DNA from: an uncultured Hungatella sp.
GTDB lineage: Bacteria; Bacillota; Clostridia; Lachnospirales; Lachnospiraceae
DNA: 56,597 bases
Reading direction: 5' to 3'
Assembly: GCA_910577935.1 (NCBI GenBank)
Contig: CAJTOT010000013.1
Location: 1 to 56,597, forward strand
The position numbers were made by a program, and so were the translations under genes. Below the pieces are notes generated by a model, which saw only the letters and a program-made list of their open reading frames with translations, was not told the DNA's origin and did no database searches. Of this stretch, positions 44,635-52,943 are shown one piece after another; the stretch's first letter is position 1; every line of letters begins with the position of its first letter.

Positions 44635-45723
44635 CTAGTTGGCATATTTCTTCTCGCCTCTGAACTGAATCAGAGTCACGGCCAGAACCATCAGGAACAA
44701 TACCATGGCCACCGCGCTGGCGTAGCCCAAGTTCCAGTTGCGGAACGCTTCTTCGTAAATGTGGTAGACCAGGACAATAGCCGACTTGTTCAGCACGCCG
44801 TTGGAGCCGCCTGCCAGCATATACACGATATCATAGACCTTGAAGCAGTTGATGGTCAGCATGATGGTGACAAAAAACGTGGTGGGCTGCAGCTGAGGCC
44901 ATGTTATGTAGAGAAATTTCTGCCAGGTGTTGGCGCCGTCCAGGCTGCACGCCTCGTAGAGCTCCGCGTTGATGCCCTGAAGGCCTGCCAGGTAGATGAC
45001 CATGTAGTATCCCATGTTCTTCCACACGCTGAACAGAACCACCGTGAACATGACCCAGTCCTTGTCGGCGGACCACTTGGGAAGGCTCTTTGCCGCCACT
45101 CCCAGATTGTAGAGAATCATGTTCACAGGTCCGCTTTTCTGGGGGCTGAACAGCATGTTCCACACCGCCGCCACGGCCACCAGTGATGCCACATAGGGGA
45201 AGAAGCTGACGGTCCTGAAGAAGTTCCTCCCCTTCACCTTCTGGTTCAGGATGATGGCCAGGCCCAGGGAGCAGATGAGGGTCAGGGGCACCGTGGCGAT
45301 ACAGTAGATGACGGTGTTTTTCAGGGAGGCTATAAAACGGTCGTTTTTTAACGCCTGCGCAAAATTGTTGAAGGCCACGAACTTCATGGCGTTGTTTCCG
45401 TCCCACTCCGCGAACGCCAGTATGAAGGCGAAGATGATGGGAACTAAGGTGAACACGCAGAATCCGATGAAGTTGGGGGCGATGAAGGAGTATGCCACCA
45501 GGTCTCTCTTCGTCTGTCTGCCCAGCCGCTCTCCGGTCTTCGCCTGCTTGATCTTCCCCTGGGTGTATTCTATCTTTTTGATGAGCTTATCCCGTTTCCG
45601 CTTGTCTGAGGTGTTTTTCAGCTCCTCCTGCAGAGCGGAAAGCTGCGGCTCCAGTTTCGCCAATTTCTCTTTGACCACCTGCGGGTCAACATTTTTCTGA
45701 TTTGCCATAGTTCCCAAAGCCAT
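44635..45723 (-). CDS. Carbohydrate ABC transporter permease (MalF-type) with N-terminal coiled coil
   Basis: 362 residues. The first 65 or so residues are a charged, heptad-like helix (VKEKLAKLEPQLSALQEELK and onward), an unusual extension for this family. The permease proper starts near AYSFIAPNFIGFCVFTLVPI and has six membrane segments. The EAA loop is EACSLDGANTWQKFLYITWP. The first ATG at 45723 is used, though the ribosome binding site GGAGGG is somewhat far; an ATG five codons later is possible. It follows the binding-protein gene after an intercistronic hairpin. Confidence 0.92.
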   Translation of the reverse strand: MALGTMANQKNVDPQVVKEKLAKLEPQLSALQEELKNTSDKRKRDKLIKKIEYTQGKIKQAKTGERLGRQTKRDLVAYSFIAPNFIGFCVFTLVPIIFAFILAFAEWDGNNAMKFVAFNNFAQALKNDRFIASLKNTVIYCIATVPLTLICSLGLAIILNQKVKGRNFFRTVSFFPYVASLVAVAAVWNMLFSPQKSGPVNMILYNLGVAAKSLPKWSADKDWVMFTVVLFSVWKNMGYYMVIYLAGLQGINAELYEACSLDGANTWQKFLYITWPQLQPTTFFVTIMLTINCFKVYDIVYMLAGGSNGVLNKSAIVLVYHIYEEAFRNWNLGYASAVAMVLFLMVLAVTLIQFRGEKKYAN

Positions 45724-45771
45724 TGAAACCGGCTTACCCTCCTTTTTTATTTTGCCTGCCGTCTTTAAATC

Positions 45772-45797
45772 GGACGGGTCAAAAGCCTGGCCCGTCC
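45772..45797 (-). other. Intercistronic hairpin after the binding-protein gene
   Basis: GGACGGG (45772-45778) and CCCGTCC (45791-45797) form a 7-bp stem. Such stem-loops often let the binding protein be made in excess over the permeases. No long T-run follows. Confidence 0.6.
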
Positions 45798-45837
45798 GCG
45801 ATGTTTACAAAGTATTCAGTTGCAACAATTCAGCTGC

Positions 45838-47226
45838 CTAATTTCCCAGGATCGCCTGCACGCCTTCTGTCATCTCGGCGATGCCCTCGTCGATGCTGCT
45901 GCCCTCGGTCATGATGTTGTCATGGCCCTCGTTGAGAACGGTCTCGATCTCAGAGCTCTTGGGGTGAACCGGCATCTCCAGGTATGTGTTGGCTGTCCGC
46001 AGGGCCTCCGCGCTGGCGTCGTCTGCGGGGAAGCCTTCCATGCCGGAAATCGCCTCTACCACCGCGTCGGTGGTGATGGCCGGGATGGTGCCTGTCTCGG
46101 CGACAACCTCTGCGCCCTCAGAGCCGCAGACGAATTTTACAAACTCCCATGCCAGGTCCTTGTTGGGAGCCGAGGTGGGGATGGACAGACAGGTGATGGT
46201 GGCCAGAGTGGAACCCGGCTCCACGCCCTCTGCGTGGGGATACTTCACAAGACCCCAGTTAGCTACCTCCGGGCCGTACTCCCCTGTCTTGATCTTCTCG
46301 ATGAGCGTGGGGATAAACCAGGAGCCCATATTCATCATGGCCACATTGCCCTGTGCAAAGGCGCCTGAGTAGTGGAGGCTGGAAGTCTTAAGGGTTGCGT
46401 AGTCCTGGCATACGCCGTCTTCCTGCTGCGCCAGAATCATCTCGTAGTAGGGCTTTAAGAACTCATAATTTCCGTCCACGATGGAATTCTTGCCGTCCAG
46501 GATACCGAACAGCTGGACAGCGGATCTCCAGGTGTGATAGTGGGCGCCGTATACTTCCTGGCCCGGAGTGTCGTTGGTGACGCTTCTCGCCAGCTCGTCA
46601 TACTGCTCAAAGGTCATATCGTTGGTGGGATAACTGACTCCCGCATTGTCAAATACGTCTTTATTATAGAACATCACCCAGAAGTCGCTTCTGAAAGGCA
46701 GTTCATACAGCTTTCCGTCCACTGTCACCTGGTCGGTGATGCCGCCGTACTGAGACAGATCCACCCCGTCTTTGGCGATGTAGTCGTCCAGAGGCTCCAG
46801 AACTCCTTTGTTCACCAGGGTGGTGTAGCCCGGCACATCCTTGATGGTGGCGATGTCAAAATCAGAGCCGCTTCCTGTCAGCTCCGTGGCCAGAACCGTC
46901 TGGTAGTCGGCAGATCCCAGGTCTACCATCTCGATCTTCACCCCAGGGTTGGCCGCCTGGAACGCGTCGATGAGGGGCTGATAATATACGGTGGAAGAGA
47001 TATCCCACACCGCCCATTTTAAAACCGTGTCTCCCGACGCCGGGGCCGCGTTCTCTGCCTGAGCCGCCGTGGTTCCCTCCGGCGCTCCGCTCTCCGCCGG
47101 GGCCGCCGTGGTGGTGTCACCTGCCGTCGTCGCGCCGGTGTCTCCTGACGAGCCTCCCCCGCAGCCTGCCAGGCTCACGGCCGTCATGGTGCATGCCAGT
47201 GTCAGTCCGAGTAATCTTTTTTTCAT
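45838..47226 (-). CDS. ABC transporter sugar-binding lipoprotein
   Basis: 462 residues. The lipoprotein signal peptide ends in VSLAGC, followed by a long Gly/Thr/Ala-rich linker (24-66). Then comes the extracellular solute-binding type 1 fold (PGVKIEMVDLGSADYQTVLA, FDIATIKDVPGY). It captures an oligosaccharide outside the cell and delivers it to the two permeases. GGAGG precedes the ATG. It is first of the transporter-GH88-DUF2264 unit and diverges from the two-component genes, which probably control it. Confidence 0.95.
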   Translation of the reverse strand: MKKRLLGLTLACTMTAVSLAGCGGGSSGDTGATTAGDTTTAAPAESGAPEGTTAAQAENAAPASGDTVLKWAVWDISSTVYYQPLIDAFQAANPGVKIEMVDLGSADYQTVLATELTGSGSDFDIATIKDVPGYTTLVNKGVLEPLDDYIAKDGVDLSQYGGITDQVTVDGKLYELPFRSDFWVMFYNKDVFDNAGVSYPTNDMTFEQYDELARSVTNDTPGQEVYGAHYHTWRSAVQLFGILDGKNSIVDGNYEFLKPYYEMILAQQEDGVCQDYATLKTSSLHYSGAFAQGNVAMMNMGSWFIPTLIEKIKTGEYGPEVANWGLVKYPHAEGVEPGSTLATITCLSIPTSAPNKDLAWEFVKFVCGSEGAEVVAETGTIPAITTDAVVEAISGMEGFPADDASAEALRTANTYLEMPVHPKSSEIETVLNEGHDNIMTEGSSIDEGIAEMTEGVQAILGN

Positions 47227-47263
47227 GTCTTTTCCTCCTCTTTCATTAACAGCTTATCGCTAT

Positions 47264-47280
47264 GTGTCAAGTATACCTGC
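47264..47280 (-). promoter_or_regulatory. Possible -10 for the binding-protein operon
   Basis: On the minus strand, TATACT lies about 45 nt before the ATG, with no good -35 at 17 bp. Weak or activator-dependent promoters look like this, which fits control by the neighbouring response regulator. Confidence 0.35.
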
Positions 47281-47445
47281 AATTCTTTTGTCGCAGAATG
47301 GAATTATCATTGCAAAATATTAACTATTTATTCCTGACAGCCCTGTTTTTCAAATTTCCATGTAAATTTTTACTGAGTTTTGGTAATTTTTTATCTTTGT
47401 ATACAAGATGCTTTAAAATGAAAAGTTTATTTTCCTTCTTCTTGT

Positions 47446-47473
47446 TGACTTTTTATAATAAATATATCATACT
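47446..47473 (+). promoter_or_regulatory. Promoter of the histidine kinase gene
   Basis: TTGACT and CATACT are 16 bp apart, leaving about a 22-nt leader before the ATG. Confidence 0.55.
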
Positions 47474-47501
47474 TATGAAAACCGCGGGGGGACTGACACT
47501 T

Positions 47502-49376
47502 ATGAAGCTGCATGCATTTCTCAAGACCATCAAAGGAAAAATCATCACCATCACCATAGGAACCACCTTCCTCATCACCCTGGTCACCGTGGGCGTCTGT
47601 TTCTTCGTGTTTCAGACCCTTTTAAGACAAAACCAGATCCAGAGCGTGGAGTTTAACCTCCAGCTGGTCGCCAACAACGTGTCCTCAGACATGAAGGACC
47701 TGGTGTATTTTGCCAGGTGGTGCGCCTCGTCCAGCGATATTCTGGGATATCTGGAGACTTTCCGGGACAAGGACCCTCTCGCCGTGGCCTCAAAAAGCGA
47801 CAAGGGCCTGAAGAGCATTGCCATCAACGCCTATGACCGTCTGAGAGAGCAGTACCGAAGCACCACCCCCTCCCGCTACATGACCAGGCTCATCGTGTCC
47901 AACAACAGCACCTCCAACTTTCTCCAGATCCTGGACACCACTGGGGACACATCCGCCTACAAGGTGAACGCCCTGACGGACTGGGAATATTTTTCCCCTC
48001 TCCTGGACAGCCCTGATTTTTACTGGGTCGGCATCGTCAGAGACCCTTTTTATCAGAATTCCCGCAACGCCCTCATCATCCCTGTCATACGCCCTGTCCG
48101 GGACAGCTTTGGAAATGAGGCCATCGGGTGGGTGTATCTGTCCATCTCCTCCGATCTGATCACGGACCATCTAAAGTCCTTCCCTCTCCCGGAGGACAGC
48201 CGGCTGTATCTCACCATAGGCGACAAGCTGTATCTGATCCAGGGCTCCTCCTTCCGGGAGATGGAGGAGGACTTTACGGTTATCTCCAGGGAGCAGGTGG
48301 AAGGCGTGGGGGAGGGAACCCTGGTGCGGAAGATACGCATGGCCGACGGCTCCGCAGGCACCCTGATCACCCGGTCCCTGGGGCAGAATGGCTGGTATAT
48401 CCACCAGATTCTCTCCAGGCAGCAGCTGGAACAGCAGCGGGCAGTGTACCTTCTCCTCATCGCCGCCATCTGCGGGGTGATCCTGTCCCTGGGCCTTTTC
48501 ATGGTATTCTCCTTAAACCGCACCATCAGCCAGCCCGTGTCCAGGATCCAGAAAAAGATCGGCGAGATCGCCCAGGGAGATTTCTCCAGGGACAACTCCA
48601 TCGAGTGGGATCACGAGCTGGGGGATATCGGAAAGGGCATCAACACCTTGTCCCTGAACGTGGTGAATCTCATGGAAAAGCGAATCGACGACGAGAAGCA
48701 GAAGAAAGATCTGGAGTACCAGATTCTCCAGAGCCAGATCAACCCCCATTTTCTGTACAATGCCTTGAACTCCATCAAGTGGATGGCCACCATCCAGGGG
48801 GCGTCGGGCATCGCAGAGATGACCACCGCCCTGGCGCGGCTTTTAAAAAGGGTTGCCAAAGGCTCCTCTGCCGCCATCACTCTCCAGGAGGAGCTGGATC
48901 TGGTAAAAGACTATTTTCTTATTCAGAAATACCGGTACGGGGGAAGCATCGCCATCGAATACAGCATCCAATCCCCGGAGCTTTATCAGTACATGATCCA
49001 CCGTTTTTCTCTCCAGCCCATTGTCGAAAACGCCCTGTTCCACGGCATTGAGCCAAAGGGCTCCGCGGGAAAGATTCTGGTGGAAGCGGTGGTGAGAACG
49101 GACCAGGGGCGAAAGGATCTGCAGATCTCCGTCACGGACAACGGGGTGGGCATGAGCCAGGAGATGATCGACAAGGTTCTCCACCAGTCCCCGTCAAAGA
49201 AAAGCGCCGACTTTTTCCGGCAGGTGGGCATCGCCAACGTGAACCAGCGGATTCAGTATGACTACGGGCCGTCCTACGGGATCTCCATCTCCAGCTGCCC
49301 CGGAGTCTTCACTACCATGACAATTTTGATTCCCTGCATCACACAGGGTGGGGAGGAAAGGAACGATACATTATGA
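47502..49376 (+). CDS. LytS/YesM-type sensor histidine kinase
   Basis: 624 residues, starting at the ATG behind GGGGGGA. Membrane helix 1 (about 13-38), an extracellular sensor region (about 40-310) and helix 2 (about 313-336) are followed by a HAMP domain (LNRTISQPVSRIQKKIGEIA). The His-kinase box SQINPHFLYNALNS with His415 and a C-terminal ATPase domain (SVTDNGVGM) complete it. It phosphorylates the overlapping AraC-type regulator, which is likely to control the divergent transporter-enzyme operon. The ligand is probably an oligosaccharide outside the cell. Confidence 0.94.
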   Translation: MKLHAFLKTIKGKIITITIGTTFLITLVTVGVCFFVFQTLLRQNQIQSVEFNLQLVANNVSSDMKDLVYFARWCASSSDILGYLETFRDKDPLAVASKSDKGLKSIAINAYDRLREQYRSTTPSRYMTRLIVSNNSTSNFLQILDTTGDTSAYKVNALTDWEYFSPLLDSPDFYWVGIVRDPFYQNSRNALIIPVIRPVRDSFGNEAIGWVYLSISSDLITDHLKSFPLPEDSRLYLTIGDKLYLIQGSSFREMEEDFTVISREQVEGVGEGTLVRKIRMADGSAGTLITRSLGQNGWYIHQILSRQQLEQQRAVYLLLIAAICGVILSLGLFMVFSLNRTISQPVSRIQKKIGEIAQGDFSRDNSIEWDHELGDIGKGINTLSLNVVNLMEKRIDDEKQKKDLEYQILQSQINPHFLYNALNSIKWMATIQGASGIAEMTTALARLLKRVAKGSSAAITLQEELDLVKDYFLIQKYRYGGSIAIEYSIQSPELYQYMIHRFSLQPIVENALFHGIEPKGSAGKILVEAVVRTDQGRKDLQISVTDNGVGMSQEMIDKVLHQSPSKKSADFFRQVGIANVNQRIQYDYGPSYGISISSCPGVFTTMTILIPCITQGGEERNDTL

Positions 49377-50977
49377 TAAAATTACTGATCGTTGACGATG
49401 AGCCTCTGGTTCAGATCGGCATAAAATCCATGCTCAACTGGGCCGACTACGGCATCGAAATCTGCGGAACCGCCATGAACGGCGCCGTGGCTCTGGATAT
49501 GATTGAAGAATATTCGCCGGAGATCGTCATCGCCGATATACGCATGCCCATCATGAACGGGCTGGAGCTGGCAAAGACCTGCCGGGACACCTACGGGCGC
49601 ATCCCGCTGTTTATCATCCTCACCAGCTACGACGAATTCCAGCTGGTCAGACAGGCTCTCACCTACCAGGTGGTGGACTATCTCATCAAGCTGGAGCTGG
49701 ACGCCCAGACCCTGTCCCAGACCATTGAGAACACCTTGAAGCGCCTCAAGGAGCTGAAAGCCACCGAGGCCATACGCGCCGGCGGCCGGCCTCTTCTGCA
49801 GACCTACATGGACAAATTTTTTCTCCGTCTCCTCCACAATCTCTTTGACAATGAGGAGCAGTTCCGTCTCCAGGCCAAGGACTTGGGGTTAGATTTTGAC
49901 CATCAGTATTACGCCGCGGCCCACTGCGAGATTCTGGAGGCCACGGTCCAGGAGATGACCCATGACCAGCTGATGAATCTCTATGCCAGCACCCTGCAGA
50001 TGGTCAGGGATATTTTAAACCGCCATCTTCCGTGCTATGTCAACTCCCTGGACATGAAACATTTTTCCGTGATTTTCCATTTCCCCTCCGCAGACGACCA
50101 GGGGCGGGGAAAGATGATGGAGGCTCTCCACAACGCAGGCTCCATGGTCCACAACTACTTCAATGTGAACATCACCGTGGGCATCGGCTCTGTGGTGGAC
50201 GCCCCTCTGAAAATCAGCGACTCCTACCAGGACGCCCGGATCGCCTTCACCTCCGCCACCACCCGGGAGCCTTACCGGGATTACAACCAGGTGAAGCCCG
50301 AGGCCATCAAGAATTCTTTCAACATCACTCTGTTTAAAAATGACCTGACCAGGGCCTTTGAGGAATTTGACTCCGTCGTCCTCCACGACACCCTCACTCA
50401 GATCATCGACCTGTTTGTCCAGAACCCTCTCCGCTACCTCCAGGCCATCGACGGAGCCTGCAACATCCTCTACCTGGCCCTGTCCCTGATGCCAAACGGC
50501 GAGGAAGCTCTCAGCGAGATCTTCTCCGAGGACGCCGACGGCTACCGCTCCATCTACCGCATGGGCAACGTGGAACAGGTCACGGACTGGATGACCCGGC
50601 TCAGGGACGGACTCTGCGAGACCCTGAAATCCAAGAGAGTTACCTACAAGGAGCACGTGATCTCCAGCGTCCAGAAATACATTCAAAACCACATCGAGGA
50701 GCGGCTGACCCTCAATGAGGTGGCCGCCGTGTTCGGCCTGAGCCCCAACTACTTAAGCGTCCTGTTTAAAAAAACCTGCAACGTGGGATTTTCCGAATAC
50801 ATCACCCAGATGAAGGTGAGCAAGGCAAAATCCATGCTTTTAGACCAGGACTTGCGGGTATACGAGGTGGCGGACCGACTGGGTTTTGAGAGCGCTTTCT
50901 ACTTCAGCAAGGTGTTTAAGAAGGTGGCAGGCGTGTCTCCCAGAGAATTTGTGCAGCAGAAGGCGGAGGAACCCTGA
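49373..50977 (+). CDS. Response regulator with AraC-type DNA-binding domain (YesN-like)
   Basis: 534 residues. The receiver domain opens with KLLIVDDEPLVQIGIKSML; the phosphorylated residue is Asp55 in IVIADIRMP. A middle helical region of unknown fold precedes two AraC helix-turn-helix motifs at the C-terminus (LTLNEVAAVFGLSPNYLSVL and VADRLGFESAFYFSKVFKKV). Its start overlaps the kinase stop, so the pair is co-translated. Confidence 0.95.
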   Translation: MIKLLIVDDEPLVQIGIKSMLNWADYGIEICGTAMNGAVALDMIEEYSPEIVIADIRMPIMNGLELAKTCRDTYGRIPLFIILTSYDEFQLVRQALTYQVVDYLIKLELDAQTLSQTIENTLKRLKELKATEAIRAGGRPLLQTYMDKFFLRLLHNLFDNEEQFRLQAKDLGLDFDHQYYAAAHCEILEATVQEMTHDQLMNLYASTLQMVRDILNRHLPCYVNSLDMKHFSVIFHFPSADDQGRGKMMEALHNAGSMVHNYFNVNITVGIGSVVDAPLKISDSYQDARIAFTSATTREPYRDYNQVKPEAIKNSFNITLFKNDLTRAFEEFDSVVLHDTLTQIIDLFVQNPLRYLQAIDGACNILYLALSLMPNGEEALSEIFSEDADGYRSIYRMGNVEQVTDWMTRLRDGLCETLKSKRVTYKEHVISSVQKYIQNHIEERLTLNEVAAVFGLSPNYLSVLFKKTCNVGFSEYITQMKVSKAKSMLLDQDLRVYEVADRLGFESAFYFSKVFKKVAGVSPREFVQQKAEEP

Positions 50978-50998
50978 CACGGCTCCTCCGCCTTCTGC
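50956..50998. terminator. 15-bp hairpin spanning the response-regulator stop codon
   Basis: GCAGAAGGCGGAGGA (50956-50970) and TCCTCCGCCTTCTGC (50984-50998) pair perfectly around 13 nt that include the TGA. No T-run follows. It lies between convergent genes and may serve as a bidirectional 3' end. Confidence 0.65.
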
Positions 50999-51026
50999 CG
51001 GCCTTCGGTTGTCGTGAAGGCAGACG

Positions 51027-52859
51027 TTATTCTTCTTCATCCATCTCAAGCCGCACCTGTGCCCCCGCGAAAGTAACCAGAGTACGGTAGACTCTGTCCT
51101 TCCATGCGGTCATAAGCCTCGGGTCGGTGACGGGAATCTCCTCTGTCTCCACAAAGGCGGTTCCCTCCACCAGGCAGCACCCCAGAGAGCCCAGGCGGAG
51201 CCGGCATGTCCGGCTGTCCCGGCGGCCATCCTCCCACAGAATCTCCGGCTTCTCCCAGGTCATCAGAGACAGAGCCGTCTCTCCGCCCCCTTCCCGCCTG
51301 TCGGTGACGGTGATTCCCCGCCCCTTTTCCAGGCAGACCCGCCGGACGTAGGATGTCACCGTGTTTTCCGGATACGCTCCCGCCAGCTCCATCTGAATCC
51401 AGGATTTTTCCTCCCCCAGCTCATATTCCACACAGGAGGCGGCAAACTCCTGGCCGTCCTCCTGCATCACCCCGCCGAAGGTGGGCAGGTTGTGATACCG
51501 GGACTGCATGGTCCAGATCTCATACCTCTCAGGCGAAAACGTCTTCTTCGTGTAGCTCTCCACCCCCACGTCGATAAACAGAGGGCTTCCGTCCTTGTAA
51601 ATGGTAAAGCTGCCCACATCGTTGTGGTTGTGGCTGTCATGGTTGTCCCCCGCCTTCACCGCCAGACAGAACCGTCTGTCCCTGGCGATGAAGAGACCTG
51701 TGCTGGGGAAATAACAGTCGGGCGCCGGGGTCTCCTCCCCCGGCCGGAAGTCCATGATCTCCTTGTGGCAAAATGCCGCCTGGACCCGGTACAGCAGGTT
51801 GTGTTCCTCCAAATCCAGCTGATGTCTTCCTGTCTGCCCCTGATAATCCCCGGCTGCGAAAGCCATGAGCCCCCGGCTGCCCACCCGCTTTCCAAACAGG
51901 TATTCTCTTGCGCCGCAGGCCCCGGCCTTGGGGGAGCAGTCGGCAAAGTTTACATAGTACGGCCCCGCCACGTGAACCTTCCGTATGTAATCTGCTATAT
52001 TCCGGATCTTAGGCTCTGCGTAAAGCCTCTCGAAGGCCCGGCCGCACACCTGGTTGAGAATCTCCATGCTGTTGAACAGGGTCAGCCCCGCATGGCGGTA
52101 ATACTGGGCTCCCTCGTCGCAGCACCCGTCCTCCCCGTACTCATCCAGAAAATAGTCCAGGCTCCTGCACGCCTTCTCCGTGATCTCCCTGTGAATCTCC
52201 GGCGGAAGAGGCCTGGTAAACGCCGCCAGCAGCACATTCTGAGTGCACCAGGAGGTCCAGTTGTTCACAGGCGACTTACCGTCCCCCATCCACCAGAAAT
52301 GTTCTTTCAGATAGGGGGTGAATATCCGCTCCTCCAGCCGATGGTTCACCAGAACGGACACCGCCGGACTGATCTTCTCAAGCTCCTCCCGCAGAAGGTA
52401 TTCCGCCAGGGCCGTCACTGCCCCTGTCTCCGCCGCGAACAGATCCAGTACCGGCCTGGTCACGTCGGGGAGCAGGAACTGGGGAGTGTCCCGTATGTAC
52501 GTGTTGTGGGCCGGCAGCTGCCACGCGCTCTCCTCGCAGATCTGGAAGATGCCGTTGATGATGGTGTCCATGAAGCGCCCCTGATGCTGGACACACTCCG
52601 CCAGCACCAGGGCATTTAAAACCGTCCTTCTATTAAACAGCTTCTCTTCGTAGCGGCTCCTGTTTCCCGTGCGGCCAAACTCCATAAAGTCCGTGGCGTA
52701 GATGGGCTGGAACTGGTAGTCAAGCCGCCGTTCCCCTTCGCTGACAAGCAGATTTTTGTATGCCTCCGGCAGACTCTCCCAGGACTCCCGGCAGGAAGCC
52801 GGCGGATAAGCGGCAAAAAGCCCCTGTGGGAACGAGGTTTCGGCGATTTCCCTGAACAT
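51027..52859 (-). CDS. Heparinase II/III-family protein
   Basis: 610 residues, starting at the ATG 52859 behind GGAGG. The N-terminal half is a helical barrel (including WMGDGKSPVNNWTSWCTQNV). The C-terminal half is a beta-sandwich with the family segment HDSHNHNDVGSFTIYKDGSP. Members are polysaccharide lyases on heparin-like or alginate-like chains, or related hydrolytic relatives. There is no signal peptide, which is unusual for a first-step lyase and points to oligosaccharide cleavage inside the cell. With GH88, it suggests a uronate-containing substrate, not yet named. Confidence 0.88.
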   Translation of the reverse strand: MFREIAETSFPQGLFAAYPPASCRESWESLPEAYKNLLVSEGERRLDYQFQPIYATDFMEFGRTGNRSRYEEKLFNRRTVLNALVLAECVQHQGRFMDTIINGIFQICEESAWQLPAHNTYIRDTPQFLLPDVTRPVLDLFAAETGAVTALAEYLLREELEKISPAVSVLVNHRLEERIFTPYLKEHFWWMGDGKSPVNNWTSWCTQNVLLAAFTRPLPPEIHREITEKACRSLDYFLDEYGEDGCCDEGAQYYRHAGLTLFNSMEILNQVCGRAFERLYAEPKIRNIADYIRKVHVAGPYYVNFADCSPKAGACGAREYLFGKRVGSRGLMAFAAGDYQGQTGRHQLDLEEHNLLYRVQAAFCHKEIMDFRPGEETPAPDCYFPSTGLFIARDRRFCLAVKAGDNHDSHNHNDVGSFTIYKDGSPLFIDVGVESYTKKTFSPERYEIWTMQSRYHNLPTFGGVMQEDGQEFAASCVEYELGEEKSWIQMELAGAYPENTVTSYVRRVCLEKGRGITVTDRREGGGETALSLMTWEKPEILWEDGRRDSRTCRLRLGSLGCCLVEGTAFVETEEIPVTDPRLMTAWKDRVYRTLVTFAGAQVRLEMDEEE

Positions 52860-52892
52860 AATGCAACCTCCATCGGAATAGTATTTATGCCT

Positions 52893-52921
52893 ATTATAGC
52901 GCCGCCGCGTGGAGATGAACA
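52893..52921 (-). promoter_or_regulatory. Possible promoter of the heparinase-like gene
   Basis: On the minus strand, TATAAT has a weak -35 (TGTTCA) 17 bp upstream. The -10 is perfect and about 33 nt before the ATG. Confidence 0.4.
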
Positions 52922-52943
52922 TGTATTATTTTTATTATATCCT

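Noticed and set aside
47227..47501. Catabolite-repression (cre) operator in the divergent sugar region
   Set aside because: I searched by eye for the TGNNANCG-type palindrome and found no convincing match.
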